Origin: an uncultured Ignavibacteria bacterium
GTDB taxonomy: Bacteria > Bacteroidota > Ignavibacteria > Kapaibacteriales > Kapaibacteriaceae
Direction: 5' to 3'
Length of the DNA stretch: 64,000 nt
NCBI GenBank assembly: GCA_937870915.1
Contig: CALMZQ010000062.1
Location: forward strand, 27,944-91,943
The notes beneath the pieces are model-generated. The model ran no database searches. It was not told the origin of the DNA and saw nothing but the letters and a program-made list of their open reading frames with translations. Position numbers and translations under genes: made by a program. This document shows, piece by piece, positions 8,295 to 18,528 of this stretch; position 1 is the stretch's first letter; each line of letters opens with the position of its first letter.

Positions 8295-8329
8295 GTTGGA
8301 GGCTGTTCTAGGACGGCCGCTCGCACAAC
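8295..8329 (+). promoter_or_regulatory. Second RNA hairpin leader, before rplA
   Basis: Outer stem GTTG (8295-8298)/CAAC (8326-8329), GA on the left of the internal loop, then GGCTGTTC (8301-8308) pairing with GGACGGCC (8311-8318), probably opening to a CTAG loop. It has the same plan as the rplK leader: outer 4-bp stem, GA, GC-rich inner stem, GC-led right side. It ends 16 bases before the rplA ATG. Confidence 0.55.
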
Positions 8330-8345
8330 ACAAAGGAATCTCCCC

Positions 8346-9044
8346 ATGGCACAAGGGAAGCGATATAAAAAGGCAGCTGCTGCATTCAACCGCACGCTTG
8401 CTCATGATTTCAAGAAGGCAGTAGCACTCGTAAAATCAAATGCTACAGCCAAGTTCGACGAGTCATTCGAAGTAGCAATGAACCTCGGCGTTGATCCGCG
8501 TAAGGCAGATCAGCTCGTTCGCGGTACAGTAGCACTTCCGCACGGTACCGGTAAGAGCGTACGTGTTCTCGTGGTTGCAAAGGCCCCGAAGGACAAGGAA
8601 GCTCTTGATGCCGGAGCTGATTTTGCCGGATTCTCTGAGTATATCGAGAAGCTTCAAGGGGGCTGGGCAGACATCGACATCATTATCGCAACTCCGGATG
8701 TGATGGGTGAAGTTGGTAAGCTTGGTCGCGTGCTCGGACCTCGCGGTCTGATGCCTAATCCTAAGAGCGGTACCGTTACGTTCGACGTAGCAAAGGCCGT
8801 TGCAGAGGTAAAGGCCGGTAAGATCGAGTTCCGCGTTGACAAGGCCGGTAACATCCATGCTTCGGTTGGCAAGTGTTCATTCGACGTAGACAAGCTCGTA
8901 GACAATGTTCAGCTGTTCGTTGGTACGGTTATCCGTGCCAAGCCGTCTTCAGCCAAGGGCAAGTATGTAAAGAGCATTTCGTTCAGCTCCACGATGGGAC
9001 CTAGCGTTCGTGTTGAAGAACAATCCCTCGGCGCTGACCTTTAA
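8346..9044 (+). CDS. rplA: 50S ribosomal protein L1
   Basis: 232 residues, full length. Conserved marks are [20 protein letters not shown] near the N-terminus, [19 protein letters not shown] in domain II, and [19 protein letters not shown] near the C-terminus. L1 forms the mobile stalk over the E site and, in many bacteria, represses its own operon by binding an mRNA mimic of its rRNA site; the hairpins before rplK and rplA are candidates for that here. An AAAGGAA ribosome site precedes the ATG. Confidence 0.97.
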   Translation: MAQGKRYKKAAAAFNRTLAHDFKKAVALVKSNATAKFDESFEVAMNLGVDPRKADQLVRGTVALPHGTGKSVRVLVVAKAPKDKEALDAGADFAGFSEYIEKLQGGWADIDIIIATPDVMGEVGKLGRVLGPRGLMPNPKSGTVTFDVAKAVAEVKAGKIEFRVDKAGNIHASVGKCSFDVDKLVDNVQLFVGTVIRAKPSSAKGKYVKSISFSSTMGPSVRVEEQSLGADL

Positions 9045-9065
9045 TTCACAAGACTATTACGCATT

Positions 9066-9115
9066 GTTGGTGATTCAAGCTTCTAACGCGTCTTCGGATG
9101 TGTTGAATTGCCAAC
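9066..9115 (+). promoter_or_regulatory. rplJ leader RNA, probable L10-L7/L12 autoregulatory element
   Basis: A 13-bp stem, 9066-9078 with 9103-9115, is complete if two G-U pairs are counted. Inside it, CGCGTC-TTCG-GATGTG forms a second 6-bp hairpin with a UUCG tetraloop. The outer stem ends 21 bases before the rplJ start, the usual place of the L10 leader in this operon. Confidence 0.6.
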
Positions 9116-9136
9116 GGAACCATAATCAACAGGTTT

Positions 9137-9661
9137 ATGATCACGAAAGAGCAAAAAAAGGTCGTCGTCGCTGAACTCGCGGACATGCTTCGCGAAGCAA
9201 CGAGCCTCTACTTCGTGGACTTCACCGGTATGACCGTTGCAACGGACCAAGCGTTCCGCAACGAGCTACGGAAGAAGGGCGTTACGATGCGGGTTGCCAA
9301 GAACACCCTCATCATTCGCGCTCTTGCTGACGTCGGTGGCTACGAGATCGAGGATTCGAAGTTTGCAGGTCAGACGGCAGTGATCTTCGGAGGTGCAGAC
9401 CCTATCGCTCCGGCTAAGATCATTCGTCAATACTTTGAAAAGGGCGAAAAGCCTAAGCTCAAGGTGGCGGTGGTCGAAGGTCAGGTGTTCGATGGCACGC
9501 AACTCAAGCAAGTGTCCGAGCTCCCAACACGTGAGGACCTCATCTCCGCAATGATAGGCAGCATCCATGCCCCGATCTCGGGTATCGTTGGAAGCATCAA
9601 TGCCGTTATGCGCGATGTGGCATCTCTCGTTGAAGAGGTCGCAAAGAAGAAGGCTGCGTAA
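9137..9661 (+). CDS. rplJ: 50S ribosomal protein L10
   Basis: 174 residues. The N-terminal rRNA-binding domain (residues ~1-130) includes YFVDFTGMTVATDQAFRNEL and VAKNTLIIRAL. The C-terminal helix (about 140-174) carries the L7/L12 dimer sites. L10 anchors the L12 stalk to L11 and 23S rRNA. The start ATG is preceded by AGGTTT close to the codon. The long leader with its double hairpin suggests translational autoregulation by the L10-L12 complex. Confidence 0.96.
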   Translation: MITKEQKKVVVAELADMLREATSLYFVDFTGMTVATDQAFRNELRKKGVTMRVAKNTLIIRALADVGGYEIEDSKFAGQTAVIFGGADPIAPAKIIRQYFEKGEKPKLKVAVVEGQVFDGTQLKQVSELPTREDLISAMIGSIHAPISGIVGSINAVMRDVASLVEEVAKKKAA

Positions 9662-9674
9662 TCCTTCTGAGTGT

Positions 9675-9692
9675 AACACCATACGTGGTGTT
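9675..9692 (+). other. Small hairpin between rplJ and rplL
   Basis: AACACCA (9675-9681) and TGGTGTT (9686-9692) form a perfect 7-bp stem around TACG. With no T run it is not a terminator; it may influence mRNA processing or the excess translation of L7/L12 over L10. Confidence 0.5.
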
Positions 9693-9742
9693 GCCATCTG
9701 AATCACGAACGAATAACAATCATCCCAAAAGTGGAGAACAAC

Positions 9743-10117
9743 ATGTCAGCAATCGTTGATGAACTCGTAGAAAAGATCGGTGCCCTTACACTTGTTGAAG
9801 CTGCCGACCTCAAGAAGGCACTTGAAGACAAGTTCGGTGTAACAGCTTCGGCTCCAATGATGATGGCAGCAGCCCCAGGCGCAGCCGCAGCAGCAGTTGA
9901 AGAAAAGACAGAATTCGATGTAGAACTCACAGACGCTGGCGCACAAAAGCTCAACGTTATCAAGGTTGTACGCGAAGTGACCGGTCTTGGCCTCAAGGAA
10001 GCAAAGGACCTCGTAGAAGGCGCTCCGAAGATCGTAAAGGAAGCCGCTCCGAAGGCAGATGCCGATGCTCTCAAAAAGAAGCTCGAAGAAGCTGGCGCCA
10101 AGGTTACACTCAAGTAA
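9743..10117 (+). CDS. rplL: 50S ribosomal protein L7/L12
   Basis: 124 residues. N-terminal dimerisation helices ([26 protein letters not shown] in short form), an Ala/Met-rich hinge (about residues 38-52) and the C-terminal factor-binding domain ([22 protein letters not shown]). It recruits and stimulates EF-G, EF-Tu and IF2. A GTG four codons upstream (9731) is open, but the GGAG within that stretch lies 7 bases before ATG 9743 and the family N-terminus begins there, so 9743 is chosen. Confidence 0.97.
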   Translation: MSAIVDELVEKIGALTLVEAADLKKALEDKFGVTASAPMMMAAAPGAAAAAVEEKTEFDVELTDAGAQKLNVIKVVREVTGLGLKEAKDLVEGAPKIVKEAAPKADADALKKKLEEAGAKVTLK

Positions 10118-10138
10118 TCAGCAAAACTCAAAAACAGC

Positions 10139-10167
10139 CCCGGGACGGTCATTTGTACCGTCTCGGG
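10139..10167 (+). terminator. Attenuator hairpin between rplL and rpoB
   Basis: An 11-bp stem, CCCGGGACGGT (10139-10149) with ACCGTCTCGGG (10157-10167), one G-T pair and a 7-base loop, is followed by the only moderately T-rich CGTTGTTGTCTT. This is the position of the known partial terminator that lowers rpoBC relative to the ribosomal genes in many bacteria. Confidence 0.7.
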
Positions 10168-10294
10168 CGTTGTTGTCTTAGGACAATTCTTGTTCAAGGG
10201 ACTTATCGACCGCTGATCGACCATGCTCGATCACTCGAACGCACGGTCATCGATCGATAGGTTCTACTTTTCTAAGCATTCGGGAGCCAACTCC

Positions 10295-13200
10295 ATGAAT
10301 GGATCAACCCTGGACACGTCACTGTACCAGCTTCCGCTACCTCGCCTTCGCGAACGAATTTCGTTCGGGACGATCGAGTCGGAATCAACGTACCCAGACC
10401 TCCTTGGCATTCAGATCGATTCTTTCCACGACTTCCACCAGGAAGACGTTTCCGCGTCCGAACGCCGCTTCATCGGTTTGCAGCGTGCGTTCGAAAGCAA
10501 CTTCCCTATCGAGGACAACTCGGGCGTCTACGAGCTCAGTTTCCTTGAGTACCTCGTCGAAAAGCCGAAGTACTCTGAAGAGGAATGTCGCGAGCGCGAG
10601 CTGACGTACGCCAAGACGCTCAAGGCGAAACTTCGCCTTTCGTCGAAGGCAGACCCAAGCTCCGAGGACTATATCGAAGCGATCGACCAAGAGGTTTACC
10701 TCGGTCAGATCCCGGCGATGACTCCACGCGGCACCTTCATCATCAATGGCGCAGAACGCGTAGTGGTTGCACAGTTGCACCGCTCGCCGGGCTGTTTCTT
10801 TGATGAAGCTGTGCACCCGAACGGTACCAAAATCTTCTCTGCTCGTATCATCCCATTCAAGGGATCGTGGGTAGAGTTCACAACAGATATCCATGATGTG
10901 ATGTATGCGTACATCGACCGTAAGAAGAAATTCCCGGTCACTACGTTGCTTCGCGCTCTTGGATATTCAAGTGACGAAGATCTTCTCAACCTCTTCGACC
11001 TCACAACGGACGTTCCAGTGAAGAAGATGACGGATGAGTTCCTCGGTAGACGCATCGCTGCAGACGCAGTTGATATGTCCACTGGTGAGATCGTTGCACA
11101 GCGTGATCTGATCGTAGATGAAGACCTGCTTCAGCGTCTGCTCAATGCAGATGTTGAGTCTATTCGCATCTACAAATACGAAAACACAAACGACGAGCCT
11201 ATTATCGCAAAGACCCTTGCGAAGGATACCTCGCGTACACGTGAAGACGCACTTGAGACGATTTATCGTCAGCTCCGCTCATCAGATCCACCGGATCTGG
11301 ACACGGCATGGGGCCTTCTCGAGAAGTTGTTCTTCAATCCGAAGCGTTACGACCTCGGCGTAGTTGGACGTTATCGCATCAATGAGAAACTCGGCATGGC
11401 CGTTCCTCTTGATGTTACAACGTTGACTGTTGATGACATCGTTTCGATCGTGAAATATCTGATCGATGTTCGTGATGCTAAGGTTCCGGTTGACGACATC
11501 GACCACCTTTCAAATCGCCGCGTTCGCACCGTTGGCGAGCAGCTCGAAGCAACATTCAACCTTGGCCTCACGCGCATGGCGCGTACGATCAAGGAGCGTT
11601 TGAGTGTTCGCGACAGCGAGAACATCACTCCGAGTGAGCTTGTTAATGCGCGAACGATCACAAGCGTGATCAATCAGTTCTTCGGAACGAATCAGCTGTC
11701 GCAGTTCATGGACCAGACCAATCCGCTCTCTGAGATCACGCACAAGCGTCGTACCTCGGCACTCGGACCTGGCGGTCTTACACGTGAGCGTGCCGGCTTC
11801 GAAGTACGCGACGTACACTATACGCACTACGGTCGCCTTTGCCCGATCGAAACACCGGAAGGCCCGAACATCGGTCTGATCTCGTCGCTTGCTATTCACG
11901 CCCGCGTGAACAAGTTCGGCTTTATCGAGACGCCGTATCGCAAGGTTGTAAACGGAATCTGCACGGAAGACATCGAGTTTCTCCCGGCTGACAAAGAAGA
12001 AGGGTTGATTATCATCCCTGCTTCTACAGCCATGGACAAGAAGGGGAAGATCCTCGGCGAGACCGTAAAAGCACGTTTGAGTGGTGACTACAAGGTTGTT
12101 CACCCTACTGAAGTGCACTATATCGAGGTTAGTACAGACCAGATCACATCTGCTGCTGCTGCACTTATCCCGTTCCTCGAACACGATGATGCTAACCGCG
12201 CACTCATGGGTTCGAACATGCAACGCCAAGGCGTGCCGCTCCTTCGTCCGGAAGCCCCGGTTGTTGGTACCGGTATGGAAGCACGTGTCGCTCGCGATTC
12301 GCGCGCCATGGTACTTGCAGAAGATGACGGTGTTGTTGAGTATGTATGTGCAGACTTCGTACGCGTGAAGTATGATGATAAGCGGACCGGTGACGAAAAG
12401 CTTATCTCCTTCGACAATGATCGTACGATCACCTACAACCTCCACAAGTTCTATCGCACCAATCAAGACACCTGCATCAATCAACACCCTATCGTGTTGG
12501 CGGGTCAGCGTGTGAAGAAGGGGCAGCCCCTTATCGACGGTGCGTCTACGGACATGGGCGAACTCGCACTTGGACGTAACGTGATGGTGGCCTTCATGCC
12601 ATGGCGTGGATACAACTTCGAAGATGCTATCGTGATCAGCGAGCGCATGGTGGCTGAGGATGTCTTTACATCCATCCACATCGAAGAGTACACACTTCAA
12701 GTTCGCGACACAAAGCGCGGAGAAGAAGAATTCACGCGTGAAATTCCGAACGTGAGTGAAGAAGCCACAAAGGATCTCGATGATCGCGGTATTGTCCGCA
12801 TCGGTGCAAAGATCCGTGAAGGTGATATCCTCATCGGTAAGATCACACCGAAGGGTGAAACAGATCCAACACCGGAAGAAAAACTCCTTCGCGCCATCTT
12901 TGGCGATAAGGCCGGTGATGTGAAGGATGTTTCACTCAAGGCACCTCCCGGACTCAAGGGTACGGCTATCAATACGAAGCTGTTTGCACGTCGTGTCCTT
13001 ACGAGCGACAGTGAATTCCGCCTCGAAGAAAAGAAGCGCCAAGATCTCATCACAAAGCGTGAACAACAGGCACTCCGTGCCCTTGACATCGACTGTGTTG
13101 AGCGTATCGGCGAACTGCTTGATGGCGAAACAAGTCTTGGTATCCGCTCTTCGAATGACACAACGATCTTCCGTAGCGGTGCAAAGCTTGTTGCAAAGGA

Positions 13201-14122
13201 ATTCGCAGCAAAGTTTGAAGCAGGCGCATTCATCCCGTCCGCAGTGAATGTGGAGCAGGATTGGGTGGCCGAGAAGAAGACAATGAAGTTGCTTCGCAAG
13301 CTCCTTGAGAACTACGAAACACGTCGAAACGACATTATGATGGATGGTCGTATCGAGCGAAACAAGATCGCAGCCGGCGACGAACTTCAGCCTGGTATCC
13401 TTCAGATGGCAAAGGTCTATGTGGCCAAGAAGCGCAAGCTTCAAGTTGGTGACAAGATGGCCGGACGTCACGGGAATAAGGGTATCGTTTCGAAGATCGT
13501 TCCGCTAGAGGACATGCCGTTCCTTCCGGATGGCGCTCCTGTAGATCTTGTTCTTAACCCGCTCGGTGTGCCTTCTCGTATGAACCTGGGCCAGCTCTAC
13601 GAGACCGCTCTCGGATGGGCTGCCAAGAAGCTAGGTGTGCATTTCGCTACACCGATCTTTGATGGTGCAACGTGGGATCAAGTGGGTGACTATCTCGAAC
13701 AGGCAAACCTTCCTCGAACAGGGAAAACAGTTCTGTATGATGGTCGCTCAGGTGAAGCCTTCCAGAATGAGGTTACGGTAGGTATCATCTATATGATGAA
13801 ACTCTCCCACCTTGTGGAAGACAAGATCCACGCTCGTTCCATCGGACCATACTCGCTCATCACACAACAACCTCTTGGCGGTAAGGCCCAATTCGGTGGC
13901 CAGCGTCTCGGGGAAATGGAAGTGTGGGCGCTTGAGGCCTATGGCGCAGCGCACACGCTTCAGGAAATGTTGACGCTGAAGTCAGACGATGTGCAGGGTC
14001 GTGCAAAGATGTACGAGTCGCTCGTAAAGGGCGAAAACCTGCCAGCGCCAGGCATTCCGGAGTCATTCAACGTGCTCGTTCGCGAGCTGCAGGGTCTATG
14101 TCTGGACGTTAAGCTCGACTGA
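10295..14122 (+). CDS. rpoB: DNA-directed RNA polymerase subunit beta
   Basis: 1275 residues from ATG 10295, which has CGGGAG 9 bases upstream; an earlier in-frame ATG at 10223 lacks a ribosome site and adds a non-conserved leader. It forms one jaw of the core enzyme with the beta-prime subunit. Seen: the rifampicin region (GTNQLSQFMDQTNPLSEITHKRR in part), RGYNFEDAIVISE, GRHGNKG and, near the C-terminus, GKAQFGGQRLGEMEVWALEA. The rif-region residues look like the sensitive type (QFMDQ, HKRR). The gene is 48 bases from rpoC and downstream of an attenuator. Confidence 0.97.
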   Translation: MNGSTLDTSLYQLPLPRLRERISFGTIESESTYPDLLGIQIDSFHDFHQEDVSASERRFIGLQRAFESNFPIEDNSGVYELSFLEYLVEKPKYSEEECRERELTYAKTLKAKLRLSSKADPSSEDYIEAIDQEVYLGQIPAMTPRGTFIINGAERVVVAQLHRSPGCFFDEAVHPNGTKIFSARIIPFKGSWVEFTTDIHDVMYAYIDRKKKFPVTTLLRALGYSSDEDLLNLFDLTTDVPVKKMTDEFLGRRIAADAVDMSTGEIVAQRDLIVDEDLLQRLLNADVESIRIYKYENTNDEPIIAKTLAKDTSRTREDALETIYRQLRSSDPPDLDTAWGLLEKLFFNPKRYDLGVVGRYRINEKLGMAVPLDVTTLTVDDIVSIVKYLIDVRDAKVPVDDIDHLSNRRVRTVGEQLEATFNLGLTRMARTIKERLSVRDSENITPSELVNARTITSVINQFFGTNQLSQFMDQTNPLSEITHKRRTSALGPGGLTRERAGFEVRDVHYTHYGRLCPIETPEGPNIGLISSLAIHARVNKFGFIETPYRKVVNGICTEDIEFLPADKEEGLIIIPASTAMDKKGKILGETVKARLSGDYKVVHPTEVHYIEVSTDQITSAAAALIPFLEHDDANRALMGSNMQRQGVPLLRPEAPVVGTGMEARVARDSRAMVLAEDDGVVEYVCADFVRVKYDDKRTGDEKLISFDNDRTITYNLHKFYRTNQDTCINQHPIVLAGQRVKKGQPLIDGASTDMGELALGRNVMVAFMPWRGYNFEDAIVISERMVAEDVFTSIHIEEYTLQVRDTKRGEEEFTREIPNVSEEATKDLDDRGIVRIGAKIREGDILIGKITPKGETDPTPEEKLLRAIFGDKAGDVKDVSLKAPPGLKGTAINTKLFARRVLTSDSEFRLEEKKRQDLITKREQQALRALDIDCVERIGELLDGETSLGIRSSNDTTIFRSGAKLVAKEFAAKFEAGAFIPSAVNVEQDWVAEKKTMKLLRKLLENYETRRNDIMMDGRIERNKIAAGDELQPGILQMAKVYVAKKRKLQVGDKMAGRHGNKGIVSKIVPLEDMPFLPDGAPVDLVLNPLGVPSRMNLGQLYETALGWAAKKLGVHFATPIFDGATWDQVGDYLEQANLPRTGKTVLYDGRSGEAFQNEVTVGIIYMMKLSHLVEDKIHARSIGPYSLITQQPLGGKAQFGGQRLGEMEVWALEAYGAAHTLQEMLTLKSDDVQGRAKMYESLVKGENLPAPGIPESFNVLVRELQGLCLDVKLD

Positions 14123-14170
14123 GCGTAACGCCCACGTCCCACTGAACAGGAATATTCCGTCGGAGTCACG

Positions 14171-17100
14171 ATGCAGTTCCATAACATCCCTAAGCGCGGC
14201 TATCAGCAGATCACGATCCGCATTGCCTCGCCGGATGACATTCTCAATCGCTCTCATGGTGAGGTTACCAAGCCAGAGACGATCAACTACCGTTCCTTCC
14301 GTCCAGAGAAGGATGGTTTGTTCTGCGAAAAGATCTTTGGTCCTATCCGGGACTGGGAATGCGCATGTGGTAAATACAAGCGCATTCGCTACAAGGGTAT
14401 CGTATGTGACCGCTGCGGCGTGGAAGTGACGCAAAAGAGCGTCCGTCGCGAGCGCATGGGTCACATCATGCTCGCCGTACCGGTTGTTCATATCTGGTTC
14501 CTTCGCTCGCTTCCGAGCAAGATTTCCGGTGTGATCGGTATGCCAACAAAGGACGTCGAGCGGATCGTGTATTACGAATCCTACGTCGTCATTCAACCGG
14601 GTTCCACTGGTCTTCAGCCGAAGGACCTCCTTACGGAAGAACAATATCTCGACGTGCTGCAAAACCTCCGTCCGGAGGAACGCAACATGGACGATGATGA
14701 TCCTCGCAAGTTCATCGCCCTCATCGGTGGTGAAGCTGTGAAGGAACTCCTCCGTCGTGTTGATGCAGATGAAGCCTATTTCGTCCTGCGCGAAACGGCT
14801 AAGGACGACATGTCCCAAGCCAAGAAGGCGGACGTGCTCAAGCGTCTGCGCATCCTTGATGCGTTCCGCACGAGTGAAACAAAGGAACCGAATCGTCCTG
14901 AGTGGATGGTTCTTGATGTTATTCCTGTGATCCCACCGGATCTCCGCCCGCTCGTTCCTCTCGAAGGGGGCCGCTTCGCTACGTCTGACCTCAACGACCT
15001 CTACCGCCGCGTTATCATTCGTAACAATCGCCTCAAGCGCCTGATCGATATCAAAGCGCCGGAAGTGATCCTGCGTAATGAAAAGCGGATGCTTCAAGAG
15101 GCTGTTGATGCGTTGTTCGACAATTCACGTCGGGCCGTTCGCAGCGAATCGCAGCGCGCTCTGAAGTCGCTCGCAGATACACTCAAGGGTAAGACAGGCC
15201 GCTTCCGTCAGAACCTTCTCGGTAAACGCGTCGACTATTCGGGTCGTTCGGTTATCGTTGTGGGCCCAGAGCTCAAGCTCTATGAATGTGGCCTTCCAAA
15301 GGACATGGCTGTTGAGCTCTTTAAGCCACTTGTTATCCGTAAGCTCATCGAGCGTGGACATTGCAAGACTGTAAAGAGTGCTAAGAAGCAAGTAGAGAAG
15401 AAGACTACGGAAGTATGGGACATCCTGGATACCGTTATCGACGGCCATCCGGTGCTCCTCAACCGTGCTCCAACTCTTCACCGATTGGGTATTCAGGCGT
15501 TCCAGCCAAAGCTCATCGAAGGTAAGGCCATTCAGCTGCACCCGCTTGTTACAACGGCTTTCAACGCTGACTTTGACGGTGACCAGATGGCCGTTCACGT
15601 GCCATTGAGTCACGAAGCGCAGCTTGAGTCCTTGCTCCTTATCCTTTCCGCGCACAACATCATGCACACGCAGAACGGCGAGCCTATCGCAGTTCCGTCG
15701 CAAGACATGGTTCTTGGGGTGTACTACCTCACAAAGGCGCGCAATGGTCTGAAGGGTCACGGTAAGATGTTTGCCAATGTCGAAGAAGTGGTTGTTGCAT
15801 ACAACTCCGGTCGCATTGACATGCATGCCAAGATCAAGGTCCGCATCAACGGCGAAATGATCGACACAACCTCGGGCCGCGTAATCTTCAATCTCATCGT
15901 ACCTGAAGAACTCGGGTACATGAATGAGATGCTCGGTAAGAAGCGCCTGCGCCAGGTGATCTCCGACTGCTTCCGCAAGGCAGGTCTTGCAAAGACCGTT
16001 GAGTTCCTCGACAAGCTCAAGGAAGCCGGCTTCCAGACTGCTACTCGTGGTGGACTCTCTGTGTCTATCGCAGATGTTGTGGTCCCGGCCGAAAAGGTTG
16101 CGATCATCGACAAGGCGCAGAAGGAAGTTGACAAGATCGAAGACTACTACCACTCCGGTGTTATCACCGAAGGTGAGCGGTACAACAAGATCATCGATAC
16201 ATGGTCCACAGCAACGAACCGTGTAGCCGACAAGCTCTACAACGAGCTTGCATCAAACCTTGATGGATTCAACACCTTCTTCATGATGCTCGACTCGCAA
16301 GCTCGGGGTTCGAAAGAACAGATCCGTCAGCTTGCAGGTATGCGCGGTCTGATGGCAAAGCCACAGAAAACCGCGGCGGCATCGTCAGCCGAGTTGATCG
16401 AAAACCCGATCATCTCGAACTTCAAAGAAGGCCTTACGATCCTTGAGTACTTCATCTCCACGCACGGTGCCCGTAAGGGTCTTGCTGATACAGCTCTGAA
16501 GACGGCCGATGCCGGTTACCTCACACGTCGTCTCCACGACGTTGCGCAGGACATGGTGATCTCCGATGATGACTGCGGTACCATCCGTGGTATCGAGATG
16601 AAGGCGCTGAAGGACGGCGAAGAAGTGAAGGAGCCATTGAAGGAGCGCATTCTTGGCCGTACATCTCTTGTTGATGTGGTTGATCCACTCACAGGGGAAC
16701 TGTATTGCGCCAAGGGTACTGTGATCGACGAAGATGTTACGGACAAGATCGAACGCAGTCCGATCGAAGCCGTCCTTATCCGCTCGGTACTCACCTGTGA
16801 ATCACGCCGTGGAGTTTGTGCACGCTGTTACGGCCGCAACATGGCCACAGGCCAGATGGTTGATACAGGCGAAGCGGTCGGTACGATCGCATCGCAGTCC
16901 ATCGGCGAACCGGGTACACAGCTTACGCTTCGTACGTTCCACACAGGTGGTACTGCTTCGCTTTCGATGTCGCAGAGTGCCGTAATCGCAAAGTTCGATG
17001 GTGCCGTGCAGTTCGACGGTATCAGACTCGTTACGTATCCGGGCGATTCAGAGGACATTCATGTTGTTGTCTCGCGTGCCGGTGTGATCAACATTGTTGA

Positions 17101-18448
17101 GCCGGGCTCCAACCGTGTTGTTACGAAGTATGACGTGGTCTATGGTTCGGAACTCAAGGTGCAAGACGGTCAAGCAGTCAAGAAGGGCGACATGCTCTAT
17201 GACTGGGATCCGTACAACTCTGTGATCATCACTGAAAAGGCCGGACGTGTTCGCTATCGCGACCTCGTTCCGAACCTTACATTCAAAGAAGCTATCGATG
17301 AGCAGACGGGTCACACAACCAAGATCGTTATCGATTCTCGTGACCGGACCAAGAGCCCGGCAATTGAGATCGTTGACGAAGATGGCGTGTCCATTCAATC
17401 CTACATTATCCCTTCTCGTGCACAGATCGTTGTGGACGACGGGGAAGTAGTAACGATCGGTTCCAAGCTTGTTAAGATGCCACGCGACCTTGGTCGTCTC
17501 CGCGACATCACAGGTGGTCTGCCACGCGTTACGGAGCTCTTCGAAGCTCGTGCGCCTCAGGCTCCTGCCGCCGTAACGGAAATCGATGGTATCGTTGCCA
17601 TCGACAAGCCGAAACGTGGTTCCCGTGTGATCTCGGTAACGTCCCTCGACGGTGAACTTCGCCGCGAATATTCGGTGCCGATCGGTCGTCACGTTCTTGT
17701 GCAAGAGGGAGACCTCGTGCGTTCCGGAGACCGTCTCACAGAAGGCGCTATCAACCCGCACGATATCCTCCACATCAAGGGTATCAATGAGGTGCAAGTC
17801 TATCTCGTGAACGAGATTCAAGAAGTGTATCGCATGCAGGGTGTGAAGATCAACGACAAGCACATCGAAGTGATCGTTCGTCAGATGCTCCAAAAGGTTC
17901 GTGTTACCGATTCCGGTGATGCACAATTCCTTGAGGGAGATCAAATCGACCGTATCCGCTTCAATGACGAAAATGAGCGTCTTCGTAATTGCGTGATCGT
18001 AACTGATAAGGGCGACTCAAAGCTCAAGCTCGGTCAGGTCATTGACAAGAAGATCTTGCGCGAGATCAATGCCGAACTCAAGAAGAAGGAAAAGGAAGGC
18101 GCAAAGAGTCGCACGGCCGAACCGGCGATCGGCGAGCCACTTCTCCTCGGTATCACTCAAGCGTCTCTCACAACGGAATCGTGGCTGTCTGCAGCATCGT
18201 TCCAAGAGACAACGCGTGTACTTGCCGATGCTTCTGCTGCTGCAAAGGTCGACCGTCTTCTTGGCCTCAAGGAGAACATCATCCTCGGTCAGCTCATTCC
18301 TGCCGGTACGGGTCTCCGTGCTTATCAGGAACTGCTCGTGGCCTCGGACGTTGGCAACATCTTCGGACCGGATGCTATCATCCCGAAAGTAGAAGAAGAG
18401 GAAGCACCGCGCCGCCCGGCTCGCAAGACCGCACGCGCCACGGCGTAA
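14171..18448 (+). CDS. rpoC: DNA-directed RNA polymerase subunit beta-prime
   Basis: 1425 residues in a single chain. The zinc-binding N-terminus reads [22 protein letters not shown]. The catalytic [12 protein letters not shown], with the three Asp that hold the active-site magnesium, is at about residue 460. The bridge and trigger-helix area includes [15 protein letters not shown]. The second zinc site is around [15 protein letters not shown] (~880-895). The C-terminal ~100 residues end in an Arg/Ala tail. It is the last gene of the operon and is closed by a strong terminator at 18473-18502. Confidence 0.97.
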   Translation: MQFHNIPKRGYQQITIRIASPDDILNRSHGEVTKPETINYRSFRPEKDGLFCEKIFGPIRDWECACGKYKRIRYKGIVCDRCGVEVTQKSVRRERMGHIMLAVPVVHIWFLRSLPSKISGVIGMPTKDVERIVYYESYVVIQPGSTGLQPKDLLTEEQYLDVLQNLRPEERNMDDDDPRKFIALIGGEAVKELLRRVDADEAYFVLRETAKDDMSQAKKADVLKRLRILDAFRTSETKEPNRPEWMVLDVIPVIPPDLRPLVPLEGGRFATSDLNDLYRRVIIRNNRLKRLIDIKAPEVILRNEKRMLQEAVDALFDNSRRAVRSESQRALKSLADTLKGKTGRFRQNLLGKRVDYSGRSVIVVGPELKLYECGLPKDMAVELFKPLVIRKLIERGHCKTVKSAKKQVEKKTTEVWDILDTVIDGHPVLLNRAPTLHRLGIQAFQPKLIEGKAIQLHPLVTTAFNADFDGDQMAVHVPLSHEAQLESLLLILSAHNIMHTQNGEPIAVPSQDMVLGVYYLTKARNGLKGHGKMFANVEEVVVAYNSGRIDMHAKIKVRINGEMIDTTSGRVIFNLIVPEELGYMNEMLGKKRLRQVISDCFRKAGLAKTVEFLDKLKEAGFQTATRGGLSVSIADVVVPAEKVAIIDKAQKEVDKIEDYYHSGVITEGERYNKIIDTWSTATNRVADKLYNELASNLDGFNTFFMMLDSQARGSKEQIRQLAGMRGLMAKPQKTAAASSAELIENPIISNFKEGLTILEYFISTHGARKGLADTALKTADAGYLTRRLHDVAQDMVISDDDCGTIRGIEMKALKDGEEVKEPLKERILGRTSLVDVVDPLTGELYCAKGTVIDEDVTDKIERSPIEAVLIRSVLTCESRRGVCARCYGRNMATGQMVDTGEAVGTIASQSIGEPGTQLTLRTFHTGGTASLSMSQSAVIAKFDGAVQFDGIRLVTYPGDSEDIHVVVSRAGVINIVEPGSNRVVTKYDVVYGSELKVQDGQAVKKGDMLYDWDPYNSVIITEKAGRVRYRDLVPNLTFKEAIDEQTGHTTKIVIDSRDRTKSPAIEIVDEDGVSIQSYIIPSRAQIVVDDGEVVTIGSKLVKMPRDLGRLRDITGGLPRVTELFEARAPQAPAAVTEIDGIVAIDKPKRGSRVISVTSLDGELRREYSVPIGRHVLVQEGDLVRSGDRLTEGAINPHDILHIKGINEVQVYLVNEIQEVYRMQGVKINDKHIEVIVRQMLQKVRVTDSGDAQFLEGDQIDRIRFNDENERLRNCVIVTDKGDSKLKLGQVIDKKILREINAELKKKEKEGAKSRTAEPAIGEPLLLGITQASLTTESWLSAASFQETTRVLADASAAAKVDRLLGLKENIILGQLIPAGTGLRAYQELLVASDVGNIFGPDAIIPKVEEEEAPRRPARKTARATA

Positions 18449-18472
18449 CCTTCTCATCAGTTGAATGTCTTC

Positions 18473-18502
18473 AAGGGGCTGTCCAGAAACGGACGGCCCC
18501 TT
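18473..18502 (+). terminator. Rho-independent terminator after rpoC
   Basis: AAGGGGCTGTCC (18473-18484) pairs with GGACGGCCCCTT (18491-18502), one T-G pair, 6-base loop, followed by TCTTTTGT. Strong stem and a T-rich tail. Confidence 0.9.
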
Positions 18503-18528
18503 TCTTTTGTGCCGTATTTTCTCAGATC

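Noticed and set aside
11510..12700. 396-codon open frame antisense to rpoB
   Set aside because: It mirrors rpoB codon positions, has no ribosome site and a Cys/His/Arg composition typical of shadow frames; similar ones lie opposite rpoC (14096-15097, 15125-16153, 17048-17944).
18181..18528. Upstream extension of the secreted protein at 18529 into rpoC
   Set aside because: It would cross the rpoC end and its terminator; the signal peptide begins exactly at ATG 18529.
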